Positions 6,631 to 15,652 of a DNA stretch of 19,040 bases are shown here, one piece after another; position 1 is the stretch's first letter; every line of letters starts with the position of its first letter. The notes beneath the pieces are model-generated. The model searched no databases, was not told the DNA's origin, and saw only the letters and a program-made list of their open reading frames with translations. The stretch is from DASUME01 sp038257655. GTDB lineage: Bacteria > Myxococcota_A > Polyangia > Polyangiales > DASUME01. Where the stretch lies: the NCBI GenBank assembly GCA_038257655.1, contig JBBSJC010000087.1, positions 1 through 19,040 of the forward strand. Reading direction: 5' to 3'. Both the position numbers and the translations under genes were made by a program.

Positions 6631-8223
6631 ATGGACGCACAAGCTCTGTGGCTGACTCTTCCGCCAGTCTTCGCGCTGGCCATCCCGTTCGTGCTGGTCG
6701 TTTCCGCAATCCTGTTGCGGGCATCGGCCCCGTTGCAGCAGGTGGTACTCACCACCACTGTCAGTTGTGGCCTTGCCGGTGTGCTGACCGCGCTTGGCAT
6801 CGTGGCCGCTCTGACGGGGCACTCGCTGCCGAGGGTGGCGCTGGGTGTGCGGCTCGACGGCCTTACCTATGCGATGTTGCTGCTCGTGTCCGGGCTCGCC
6901 CTGGTCATTGGGCGCTACTCCCGCTCCTATTTGCATCGCGACGCCGGGGAGTACCGGTATGCCCGCTGGCTGCTCGCGACCTTCGCTTCGGTGACCACGC
7001 TTGTATTGGCCAACAACCTTTTGGTCATTGCGCTCGCCTGGCTGTGCACGGGCGTTTCGCTCTACCAGCTACTCACCTACTACGAAAACCGAACGCCAGC
7101 TCTCATCGCAGCGCACAAGAAGTTCCTGGTCAGCCGGCTTGGAGACGTGTGCGTGTTCGTGGCGCTCGGGTTGATTCGTTCCACAGTGGGGAGCCTAGAA
7201 CTCGATGTGATCGAGCGCTGGCTCAGTACGCAGAGCGCGCTGCCCATGTCGCTTGAGGTGGCCGCCGGCCTGCTGGTTGTAGCGGTCGCACTGAAGTCGG
7301 CGCAGGTGCCGTTCCACGGCTGGTTGATGCAGGTCATGGAGGCGCCCACACCCGTGTCTGCGCTGCTTCACGCCGGCGTCGTGAACATCGGTGGTTTCTT
7401 GATGATTCGTCTCGCGCCGTTCATGGCACATGCGGCGACCGCACAGTTCATGCTGGTGGCGATCGGCATCTGCACCGTGGTGGTGGCTGCGCTGGTGATG
7501 ACAACGCGAGTGAGCGTCAAGGTGGCACTCGCCTGGTCCACATGCGCGCAGATGGGATTCATGGCCGTCCAATGTGGACTCGGTTTGTGGCACTTGGCTT
7601 TCTTGCACTTGCTGGCGCACTCGCTCTACAAGGCTCACGCATTTCTAACAGCGGGCAGTGCGGTGGAGAACTGGCGCGTCGGCGCGATGGCCCCTGCACC
7701 AAAGGTCGCGTCGTGGTCGAACGTCGCGACAGGGGGGGTAGTTTCCTTTCTGACGGTGACGTTCTCTGCAGGTGCTGTAGGCATGGCGACAGGCGGGCTC
7801 GGGCGCGACGCATCTCTCGCCATGCTCTCGCTAGTGCTCACGTTTGCGCTTACCCCGCTTTTCGTGCGGGCAAGTAGTCAGGGCCTCTGGCGCGCTGCCG
7901 CGCGTGGTGCCCTGGTGAGCGGCCTGTACTTTGGATGGCACGAGCTCTTCCGCCATACCTTTCCTGCGCCCGAGATGGCTGCGCTTCCCCTCGTCAGCTG
8001 GATCATCGTTCTGACTGGGCTGGGAATGTTGTTCGCGGTCCAGTTACTTCTGCAGGCCAATCCAGCGGGGACGCTCGCAACTCGGCTCCATCCGATGTTG
8101 TTTTCCGGGCTGTACCTGGATGATCTCTTCACGCGGTGGACGTTTCGGATTTGGCCTCCGCAACTCCCCGCACAAAGCCGTCATCAAGAGCCAAGGTCCG
8201 TTGCCGCAGTGTTGGAGGCCTGA
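6631..8223 (+). CDS. dabB: DabB, NuoL-like membrane subunit of the DAB inorganic carbon transporter
   Basis: This is a 530-residue polytopic membrane protein of the proton-translocating NuoL/MrpA family (Proton_antipo_M), with roughly a dozen hydrophobic helices. Family signatures include HKKFLVSRLGDVCVF, the charged helix with K222 in LKSAQVPFHGWL and H247 in ALLHAGVVN. In the DAB system DabB is thought to conduct cations down their gradient and so drive CO2 hydration by DabA, trapping bicarbonate in the cytoplasm. It is far shorter than MrpA and lacks neighbouring nuo or mrp genes, and dabA follows directly (stop at 8223, dabA start at 8226), so DabB is much more likely than a complex I subunit. 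A GTG at 6628 is an alternative start; neither has a good Shine-Dalgarno. Confidence 0.88.
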   Translation: MDAQALWLTLPPVFALAIPFVLVVSAILLRASAPLQQVVLTTTVSCGLAGVLTALGIVAALTGHSLPRVALGVRLDGLTYAMLLLVSGLALVIGRYSRSYLHRDAGEYRYARWLLATFASVTTLVLANNLLVIALAWLCTGVSLYQLLTYYENRTPALIAAHKKFLVSRLGDVCVFVALGLIRSTVGSLELDVIERWLSTQSALPMSLEVAAGLLVVAVALKSAQVPFHGWLMQVMEAPTPVSALLHAGVVNIGGFLMIRLAPFMAHAATAQFMLVAIGICTVVVAALVMTTRVSVKVALAWSTCAQMGFMAVQCGLGLWHLAFLHLLAHSLYKAHAFLTAGSAVENWRVGAMAPAPKVASWSNVATGGVVSFLTVTFSAGAVGMATGGLGRDASLAMLSLVLTFALTPLFVRASSQGLWRAAARGALVSGLYFGWHELFRHTFPAPEMAALPLVSWIIVLTGLGMLFAVQLLLQANPAGTLATRLHPMLFSGLYLDDLFTRWTFRIWPPQLPAQSRHQEPRSVAAVLEA

Positions 8224-8225
8224 GT

Positions 8226-10718
8226 ATGAAACGCACGAGCAACCTCTTTCAGCCAGAGCATGCCGCTGACATGAGCACGAATGCTCCAATGCGTCTCCAC
8301 GTTCAGGAACTACTAGAGCGTGCGTGCGGGCGCATCGCACCGACGTGGCCGCTGGATCGATTCATTGCCGTCAATCCTTTCTGGGAGATGAGCTATCGTT
8401 CGATGCCTGAGGTCTCGGCGGAGTTGACCGCGCTTTCGGGCACACGCCTTTTGATGCCGCGCGCATGGTATCGGGCTGCATTTCGTGCAGGCAAAATGCG
8501 CGAAGAACACTTGTGTCAGGCGATTGTCGAAGACGGTGCGGGCGTGACGCTTGCCGAGTTGTACGAGGTCATGCAAGGAGGCGAACCGAAGGTGGCTCGC
8601 CGCGCGCGTGTGATGGATGTTGCGGACGAGGCCCGCGATTTGGTTCGCGAGGTCGCACTGCGCGACTTCGTCACGCAAAGCGTGAGTCAGCTTTGCGCGG
8701 CGTTCTTCGACGCTGGTCAAGCCGAGCTTGGGCCAGATCGTACCGGTGGCCTGTACGCTTGCTGGAGGCGCCACGCGGTTGTCGACAAGAGCCCACGTCT
8801 GCTCGCAGGGCTTCGTGGCTACGGCGCGGTTGCGCGCGAACTGCCGACCGATGCGCTCGAGATGGCGACGCTTGCGCTCAGCTTGTTGGACGTGCCCGAG
8901 CAGGAACGCGGAACCTACCTGACTGGGCTCTTGCTCGACCTCAACGGATGGGCCGCTTGGTGCGCGTACAGACGCTGGACGGCGCGACAGCAAGGTGAGA
9001 GCGACTCGGCGCTGATGGAGCTGCTGGCCATACGCCTCGCCTGGGAATGGATGCTGCTGCGCTTGGGTGGACCTAGTTTGGCGCGTCGTTGGCAGCTTGC
9101 GATGGCGACCTGGCCGACTTCCTCGCACAGTGCGCGAGACTCCCAAGCGTACGATTGGCTGCTGCAACGGGCGCTGGAGTTGAGCTGGCAGGAGCAGATT
9201 TGTCGCCAGCTTCCGCAAGGTCTGAGGACATCGGCACCGAGCGATCCCGCTGTGCAGGCCGTGTTCTGCATCGACGTCCGCTCCGAGGTGTATCGGCGTG
9301 CGCTCGAAGCTTGTGCTCCTGCTGTGCAGACGCTTGGCTTTGCAGGCTTCTTCGGCCTACCTATCGAGTACCAGCCACTTGGCGCGAGCGCTGCTCGGCC
9401 GCAGCTGCCGGGGCTGCTTGCGCCTCGGTTTCGCGTGACCGACACTGGTCTGCCTCCGGAGGTTTCCGCCCGGCGCACGGAGCAGCTCGCGCTGGAGGGA
9501 GCTTGGAAGAGCTTTCGGACGGGCGCATTCTCCGCATTCTCGTTCGTGGAATCGTTCGGCCTTTCTTACGCCGCGAAGCTACTCCAGGAGAGTTTCCACC
9601 GAGACGGCACGCCGCAGGCAGAGCGCGTAGGTTCGCGTCGTGCGGAGGATGCGCCGCGCAGGCCGCGGCTGACGGCCTCGCTGGACGGCGGTACGCTCGA
9701 CCTGAACGCCAAGGCCGATCTCGCGGCAGGAATGCTGCGCGCGATGAGCCTCACGCACGGGTTCGCGCCCGTGGTGCTGCTGGTGGGACATGGCAGTCGC
9801 TCGCGCAACAACCCACATGCTGCCGCGCTCGACTGCGGCGCGTGCTGCGGGCAAACCGGAGAGGTGAACGCGCGGGCTGCCGCCGCGCTGCTGAACGAGC
9901 CCGAGGTGCGGGGCGCCCTGGTTCAGCGCGGGATCCTCGTACCCAACCAAACCCATTTCTTGCCGGCGCTGCACGACACCACCACGGACGAGGTGCAGCT
10001 GTTCGACTTGGACGAGCTCCCAGGTTCGCACTCGGGCAAGGTGTCGGAGCTTGGCGCGTGGCTGCGTACGGCAGGCGCCAGGGCACGTAGCGAGCGGGCT
10101 GCGCGCCTCGGTCTCGACGCGGGGAATGCTGACAGTCTGCACTCTGCCGTGCGCGAGCGCGCGTCTGACTGGTCTCAGGTACGGCCGGAGTGGGGCCTTG
10201 CCAACAATGCAGCCTTCATCGTGGCGCCACGCGAGCACACGCGTCATCTCAATCTTCAGGGACGCAGCTTTCTGCACGACTACCGCGCGTCGGAAGACGA
10301 AGGGTTCCAAGTTCTCGAGCTGATCATGACGGCGCCGATGGTGGTCACCCAGTGGATCAACATGCAGTACTACGCCTCGACCGTGGACAATCTGCACTAC
10401 GGCAGCGGCAACAAAGTGCTGCACAACGTGGTGGGGGGGCATCTCGGCGTGTTCGAAGGCAATGCTGGAGACCTCCGCATCGGTCTACCCATGCAGTGCT
10501 TGCACGACGGGCAGGAGTGGATGCACACGCCACTACGCTTGTCGGTATTTATCGAAGCGCCGTGTGCCGCGATCGAAGGCATCTTGGGCAGGCACGAGAA
10601 GGTGCGCTCGCTCGTGGACAACGCCTGGCTCCACCTATTCCAGATCGATGCGGCGCGAGGGCAGGTGTACGCTTACCGACACGGCGGCTGGGTCGCGACC
10701 CAGGTGTGCCCGGCGTAG
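8226..10718 (+). CDS. dabA: DabA, carbonic-anhydrase-like catalytic subunit of DAB (DUF2309/UPF0753)
   Basis: The product has 830 residues, the normal length for DabA. It belongs to DUF2309 and has a beta-carbonic-anhydrase-like active site. The zinc ligands are visible as C348 and D350 (VFCIDVRSE), H522 (VGHGSRSRNNPH) and C537 (LDCGACCG). The C-x-D step and the 15-residue H-to-C step equal those I recall for Halothiobacillus DabA (C351, D353, H524, C539). Other family blocks are PTWPLDRFIAVNPFW near the N-terminus and QWINMQYYASTVDN..YGSGNK..HNVVG near the C-terminus. The ATG at 8226 is chosen because TTGGAGG ends 7 bases before it. The open frame to 8136 lies inside dabB. It is translationally close-coupled to dabB (two bases between stop and start), and the two form a membrane complex for energy-coupled, one-way CO2 hydration. 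Confidence 0.93.
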   Translation: MKRTSNLFQPEHAADMSTNAPMRLHVQELLERACGRIAPTWPLDRFIAVNPFWEMSYRSMPEVSAELTALSGTRLLMPRAWYRAAFRAGKMREEHLCQAIVEDGAGVTLAELYEVMQGGEPKVARRARVMDVADEARDLVREVALRDFVTQSVSQLCAAFFDAGQAELGPDRTGGLYACWRRHAVVDKSPRLLAGLRGYGAVARELPTDALEMATLALSLLDVPEQERGTYLTGLLLDLNGWAAWCAYRRWTARQQGESDSALMELLAIRLAWEWMLLRLGGPSLARRWQLAMATWPTSSHSARDSQAYDWLLQRALELSWQEQICRQLPQGLRTSAPSDPAVQAVFCIDVRSEVYRRALEACAPAVQTLGFAGFFGLPIEYQPLGASAARPQLPGLLAPRFRVTDTGLPPEVSARRTEQLALEGAWKSFRTGAFSAFSFVESFGLSYAAKLLQESFHRDGTPQAERVGSRRAEDAPRRPRLTASLDGGTLDLNAKADLAAGMLRAMSLTHGFAPVVLLVGHGSRSRNNPHAAALDCGACCGQTGEVNARAAAALLNEPEVRGALVQRGILVPNQTHFLPALHDTTTDEVQLFDLDELPGSHSGKVSELGAWLRTAGARARSERAARLGLDAGNADSLHSAVRERASDWSQVRPEWGLANNAAFIVAPREHTRHLNLQGRSFLHDYRASEDEGFQVLELIMTAPMVVTQWINMQYYASTVDNLHYGSGNKVLHNVVGGHLGVFEGNAGDLRIGLPMQCLHDGQEWMHTPLRLSVFIEAPCAAIEGILGRHEKVRSLVDNAWLHLFQIDAARGQVYAYRHGGWVATQVCPA

Positions 10719-10793
10719 CCTGCTCAGTAAGCCGACAGGTACCACGGCCGTGCCACCCGGCTCTCAAGGGGGCAGGGGAAGATCACTTCTTGG

Positions 10794-11369
10794 TCATCCA
10801 CCGCTCCCTTTTGCGGAGACGAGCCCTCGCTCCGTGTCGTCGACGAACCAGGTTCCTCCGATGAGTTTCGGATAGTGGTCTTGGAGTTCCCGCATGGTCG
10901 CGCCGATAGAGTCGCTGGCGTCACTTGCACCAAAGACCGGGAAGAACGTCCCCGGCTCGCAGGGCGACTGCGACGCGGATGCCGTGATCAAGACAGCGTC
11001 GAGGATCCGGCGTCGGCGCTCTGAAGGGCTCGGTGCCTGTTGCAGGAGAGTGCCGTCGATCCAGCAGAGGGTCCATAGTCCCGAGAGTGAGAATGACTCC
11101 AGGATGCCCACGGCCGCCTCCCTCGGACCGAGCCTGAAAGCACTCTCTTTCGGCAGGGAGTCGACCATAACGGCAGCTCCAAGCTCGCGATCGAACCAGA
11201 GCGACGCAGGCAAGTCCGCATCGAGCTCGCGCCTGAGCCAGATCCCGAGGACCTCGTCAGCCTCACGAGGTTCCGCGAAATGTCGCCGCCGGTAGACCAA
11301 GAACTCGCGGGCCGTCTTGACGGCGGCACGCACATCGTCCGCGCTTCGAACCAGGAGGAGCATGCTCAT
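10794..11369 (-). CDS. Uncharacterised protein
   Basis: A 191-residue protein that I do not recognise. It is probably soluble, with no signal peptide. A basic, Arg-rich N-terminal part (VRAAVKTAREFLVYRRRHF) is followed by alternating hydrophobic and acidic stretches with several Trp residues, then a C-terminal segment containing GGTWFVDD. The start at 11369 has AAGGGAA upstream. A second in-frame ATG two codons later is possible. It converges on dabA with a 75-base gap and is divergent from ilvD. Its leader and first four codons are duplicated at 16839-16997, where the remainder of the gene is missing. Coding status is supported by the continuous frame, the ribosome binding site and the compact spacing. 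Confidence 0.55.
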   Translation of the reverse strand: MSMLLLVRSADDVRAAVKTAREFLVYRRRHFAEPREADEVLGIWLRRELDADLPASLWFDRELGAAVMVDSLPKESAFRLGPREAAVGILESFSLSGLWTLCWIDGTLLQQAPSPSERRRRILDAVLITASASQSPCEPGTFFPVFGASDASDSIGATMRELQDHYPKLIGGTWFVDDTERGLVSAKGSGG

Positions 11370-11511
11370 CGACTACTTCCCTTCACAAACGCGACTCTTG
11401 ACTCGCGACTTTTATGTCGCGTATTGTCTAGCGCAAATAGTGGACCAACCGCAAGAGGAAAAGACGCTGAACACGCAAGGCGAGCCCGTGATCCATGACG
11501 CCCTCGTGCGC
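11358..11511. repeat. Dispersed repeat B, copy 1 (leader of the unknown gene)
   Basis: About 154 bp recur at 16839-16997. The match begins with an identical 15-base block, then has a 2-base gap and, near the end, a 7-base insertion in the second copy. Point differences are mostly transitions. Read in the three plus-strand frames and the main minus frame, changes do not favour third codon positions and stops appear, so the conserved part is regulatory rather than coding. It includes the first codons of the minus-strand gene at 11369 and extends toward ilvD. Confidence 0.85.
11398..11427 (+). promoter_or_regulatory. Candidate promoter with a dyad in the spacer, repeat B copy 1
   Basis: TTGACT (11398-11403) and TATTGT (11422-11427) resemble sigma-70 -35 and -10 elements 18 bp apart. 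The spacer is itself a perfect dyad, CGCGAC-N6-GTCGCG (11404-11421). A dyad placed between -35 and -10 is typical of a repressor site or a MerR-style operator. Plus-strand transcription would lead to ilvD with a leader of about 190 bases. The same elements occur at 16877-16906. Confidence 0.4.
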
Positions 11512-11626
11512 CTGGCCTTCCTGGATTCGAACGGGGGGCTTGAGGCCGCACACTACTGCCTGCCGCTAGTTCTTCCTCCGCACCGACAGCACACTCAGCC
11601 GATTTCAAATTCTCAAGGGATGAATC

Positions 11627-13300
<1,674 letters not shown>

Positions 13301-13409
13301 AGCTATGGCAGAGCCGACTCAAGCGCCAGGAACTTCAGGAGTTCGGCTACGCGATGACCCCAACGCAGCCGCTTGATTGAACTTCAATACATCTCTAACT
13401 GGTGTAGCG

Positions 13410-13423
13410 AGAAGCGGTCTTCT
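13410..13423. promoter_or_regulatory. Small dyad before the third LysR gene
   Basis: AGAAG (13410-13414) and CTTCT (13419-13423) flank CGGT, 13 bases before the LysR start. It could be an autoregulatory half of a LysR site, but it does not fit T-N11-A and may be chance. Confidence 0.2.
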
Positions 13424-13435
13424 TCATGGTGAAAC

Positions 13436-14344
13436 ATGCAATCGCTCAACTACCATCATTTGCTGTACTTCCATACGGTGGCGCACGAGGGTGGCGTGGC
13501 CCAAGCCGGCAAGAAGCTCCACCTGTCGCACCCCACGATCAGCGCGCAGATTCATGCGCTGGAGGATCAGCTCGGAGAGCGATTGTTTCAGAAACAGGGG
13601 CGCAGGTTGGTGCTTACGGAGGTAGGCCAAGTCGTCTATCGCTACGCAGACGAGATCTTCTCGATCGGGCGCGAGCTGGTCGACACCGTCAAGGGGCGCC
13701 CCACCGGTCGCCGGCCGCGTCTCGTGATCGGCATCGCCGAGTCGGTGCCGAAGTTGGTCGCCAACCGCGTTCTTGAACCCGTGCTTCGGGGGCCTGAGCG
13801 CGTGCGTCTGCTGTGCCGCGAGGACTCCGCAGAGCGGCTCGTGTTGGCGCTCGGAGACCACTCGGTAGATGCCGTGATCAGCGACGCGCCGCTTGCTGCG
13901 GGCGGCGCGGTGCGCGCCTACGGCCACCTGCTCGGCGAGTGCGGAGTCACGATCTGCGCGACCAAGGAGCTCGCAGCGCGCTATCGACGTGGTTTTCCTG
14001 GGTCGCTCACCGGAGCGCCCCTGCTGATGCCGAGTGAATTGGCCAGCGTGCGACGCGAGCTCGACCGCTGGCTCGACGCCCACGGCATCGCGCCCGAGAT
14101 CGAAGCGGAGTTCGACGACAGCGCCTTGCTCAAGGTCTTTGGGCAGCAGGGAGCCGGCCTATTTCCGATACCTACGGCGATCGAGGGGCTGGTGCGAAAG
14201 CAGTATGATGTGGTGGTGGTCGGCCACATCCCTGAAGTGATCGAACGCTTCTATCTGATCTCGCCCGAGCGACGTCTACGCAACGCGGCCGTAGTCAGAA
14301 TGACCGAGAACGCGCGTGACAAGCTGTTCCAAGCGCCGAGCTGA
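13436..14344 (+). CDS. LysR-family transcriptional regulator, NhaR-like, paralogue of the 3636-4535 gene
   Basis: The protein has 302 residues. The DNA-binding domain occupies residues about 3-63 (NYHHLLYFHTVAHEGG, HPTISAQIHALE, RRLVLTEVGQVVYRYADEIFS), followed by the co-inducer domain with RLLCRED, HLLGECG, RRGFPGSL and ALLKVFGQQGAGLFP. It aligns end to end with the regulator at 3636-4535, sharing by eye more than half of its residues, so the two are paralogues of the NhaR subgroup. It has no good Shine-Dalgarno before the ATG at 13436. It follows ilvD by 135 bases on the same strand and has no divergent target gene, unlike the other two LysR genes here, so its regulon cannot be read from context. 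A 12-bp palindrome, GCGATGCATCGC, follows its stop codon at 14345. Confidence 0.87.
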   Translation: MQSLNYHHLLYFHTVAHEGGVAQAGKKLHLSHPTISAQIHALEDQLGERLFQKQGRRLVLTEVGQVVYRYADEIFSIGRELVDTVKGRPTGRRPRLVIGIAESVPKLVANRVLEPVLRGPERVRLLCREDSAERLVLALGDHSVDAVISDAPLAAGGAVRAYGHLLGECGVTICATKELAARYRRGFPGSLTGAPLLMPSELASVRRELDRWLDAHGIAPEIEAEFDDSALLKVFGQQGAGLFPIPTAIEGLVRKQYDVVVVGHIPEVIERFYLISPERRLRNAAVVRMTENARDKLFQAPS

Positions 14345-14446
14345 GCGATGCATCGCGTGGACCGCATCGGTCGCTAGCGCCATCCTTCGGTGTCGCAAAC
14401 TCGAGCACGGTGTATTGGGACAGCGCCCCGCCTTTCCGTCAGAGGG

Positions 14447-14944
14447 CTAGAACTCGCCGCGTTGGAATTCCACGATCCTCTGTGCGTCTTCTAAGCAGCT
14501 TTCCCAGGCGGGATGGCGTTCTCCTCGCGCGAGCTCGGGCTGGTCCTTCAAGTCAGGATGGGACAAGTCGTGACAGTAAGGATCGAAGGCGAGTCCTAGA
14601 GTCGAGACGCCCCTTACCAGGAGAACGCATACATCCCCGGCGACCGAGACTCCAACCTGACAGGTGCCCTGATCGCCGCACCACGGCAGCGCACTGACGT
14701 GACACTGGCTGCCTTGGGCCATTCTCACGGCAGCGTAGGACAGCCAATCGTTTTGGTTCTCATAGTTGGCAGCGATCGTGATGATGTGCTGCGTCGCTGG
14801 GCGCACGCTGACAGGAGCGGGTAGCAGCACGACAGGCTCAGTGCGAGGCACTTCGAGGTTCGGTACCTGCACCAGAGGGCTCACGCCACACCCCGCTGTG
14901 ATTGAGATCATGAGTGTCAACGCCTTGATCAGGATTCGTGTCAC
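14447..14944 (-). CDS. Small Cys-rich lipoprotein, function unknown
   Basis: A 165-residue protein starts at GTG 14944, preceded by GGAGGGGAG at good spacing. The N-terminus is a short positively charged and hydrophobic signal ending in ITAGC, a slightly atypical lipobox with the lipidated Cys at residue 19. Six further cysteines (SQC, PWC, GTC, DVC, PYC, ESC) point to disulfides and an exported location. A Pro- and Val-rich linker follows the lipid anchor. I do not recognise a domain. The gene is convergent with the third LysR gene and divergent from the hpf-like gene at 15243, with a 298-base gap holding a strong dyad. Confidence 0.65.
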   Translation of the reverse strand: MTRILIKALTLMISITAGCGVSPLVQVPNLEVPRTEPVVLLPAPVSVRPATQHIITIAANYENQNDWLSYAAVRMAQGSQCHVSALPWCGDQGTCQVGVSVAGDVCVLLVRGVSTLGLAFDPYCHDLSHPDLKDQPELARGERHPAWESCLEDAQRIVEFQRGEF

Positions 14945-15022
14945 GGCTCCCCTCCATTCTACTAACTATCACCTTACTCTGGGTTTCCCATTGCCCGACG
15001 TCTAGGTCGCCGTTTCGTCCGA

Positions 15023-15045
15023 TCATGTAGGTCGCACCTACATGA
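15023..15045. promoter_or_regulatory. Strong inverted repeat in the lipoprotein/hpf divergent gap
   Basis: TCATGTAGGT (15023-15032) and ACCTACATGA (15036-15045) form a perfect 10-bp dyad with a 3-base centre. A second, wider repeat uses CATGACC (15041-15047) and GGTCATG (15066-15072). The gap (14945-15242) has no other gene. The dyad lies 79 bases from the lipoprotein start and about 130 bases from the hpf-like promoter, so it could be an operator, or a hairpin in the lipoprotein leader. No T-run follows it on either strand. Confidence 0.45.
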
Positions 15046-15176
15046 CCATGGCCACATACGGTCCCGGTCATGCAGCAGGTCCATTGAAAGCGACGGCTCC
15101 TATCCTGTTGAGGATCGTCCTGTCCGAGTGCTCACGCTGAAGGACCGCTCGTGCATACGTAGGCCATTGCGACAGG

Positions 15177-15205
15177 TTGATAACGAAATATCGCATGGAT
15201 CTAAG
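15177..15205 (+). promoter_or_regulatory. Candidate sigma-70 promoter of the hpf-like/baeRF pair
   Basis: TTGATA (15177-15182) matches five of six -35 bases. TCTAAG (15200-15205) matches four of six -10 bases, with an ideal 17-bp spacer. A start about 15212 gives a 30-base leader that ends in a strong AGGAGGAG ribosome binding site before ATG 15243. Confidence 0.4.
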
Positions 15206-15242
15206 TTTGGAGTTCGCGCACAACCAATGAAGAGGAGGAGCC

Positions 15243-15593
15243 ATGAAGCTCTGCATCGAAACCATCAATCTGACGAACGCGGACGACCTTTTTGCCCATA
15301 CCGAGCAACAGCTGCGCCCCGCCTTGATCCTGCTGGAACGACATGTGAAGTCGCTCACGGTCCAACTTGAGGATGTGAGCGGTCCAAAAGTTGGACCTTC
15401 TCGCGGCGGGGTGGACAAACGCTGTGTGATGGTCGTCGTTCCACACACGGGAACCCCGATGATATTCGACGACGTCCATGCCGACGTGCGGCAGGTCCTT
15501 GCCCTGACGATGCGCCACCTTAAGCGTTGGATCGACGCACGTGAACTGCAGAGACTCGCTCGACCCGCCCTTGGGCCATGCGTGGGCGGCTAA
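15243..15593 (+). CDS. HPF/RaiA-family ribosome-associated protein (short form)
   Basis: A 116-residue protein of the S30AE/HPF type, which binds the decoding centre of idle ribosomes and protects them in stationary phase or stress. The beta-alpha-beta-beta-beta-alpha order fits: an N-terminal strand and helix (residues about 1-35), VKSLTVQLEDV, then the hallmark GP..GGVDKRCVMVVV turn and strand, then TPMIFDDVHADVRQVLALTMRHLKRWI as the final strand and helix. The loop after DVSGP carries a short insertion. It lacks the long C-terminal dimerisation domain, so it would act as a short HPF. A strong AGGAGGAG precedes the ATG. A baeRF gene begins 59 bases downstream on the same strand, implying a joint role in ribosome hibernation and rescue. 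A paralogue lies at 17472-17825. Confidence 0.7.
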   Translation: MKLCIETINLTNADDLFAHTEQQLRPALILLERHVKSLTVQLEDVSGPKVGPSRGGVDKRCVMVVVPHTGTPMIFDDVHADVRQVLALTMRHLKRWIDARELQRLARPALGPCVGG

Positions 15594-15652
15594 GAGTTCA
15601 CACCGAGAGTTCAATCAACACGGGATGTCTTTCATCCCAGAGGGGCACGTTC

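Noticed and set aside
6631..8223. dabB as a NADH dehydrogenase or Mrp antiporter subunit
   Set aside because: No other nuo or mrp genes are present, and dabA follows two bases later. The pair matches the DAB arrangement.
8136..8225. N-terminal extension of DabA
   Set aside because: It lies inside the 3' end of dabB in another frame. TTGGAGG directly supports the ATG at 8226.
9089..10090. 333-codon frame within dabA
   Set aside because: It is a shifted frame inside a conserved gene, Arg/Ala/Gly-rich and without motifs.
10741..10760. Palindrome CACGGCCGTG in the dabA/unknown convergent gap as a terminator
   Set aside because: It has no loop and no U-tract. It is probably incidental.
11358..11511. 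Repeat B as an insertion sequence or MITE
   Set aside because: No terminal inverted repeats or target-site duplications are visible at either copy. The copies instead match a gene leader plus its first codons.
14345..14356. 12-bp palindrome GCGATGCATCGC after the third LysR gene as a terminator
   Set aside because: It has no loop and no T-run, and short GC palindromes of this kind are common in such genomes.
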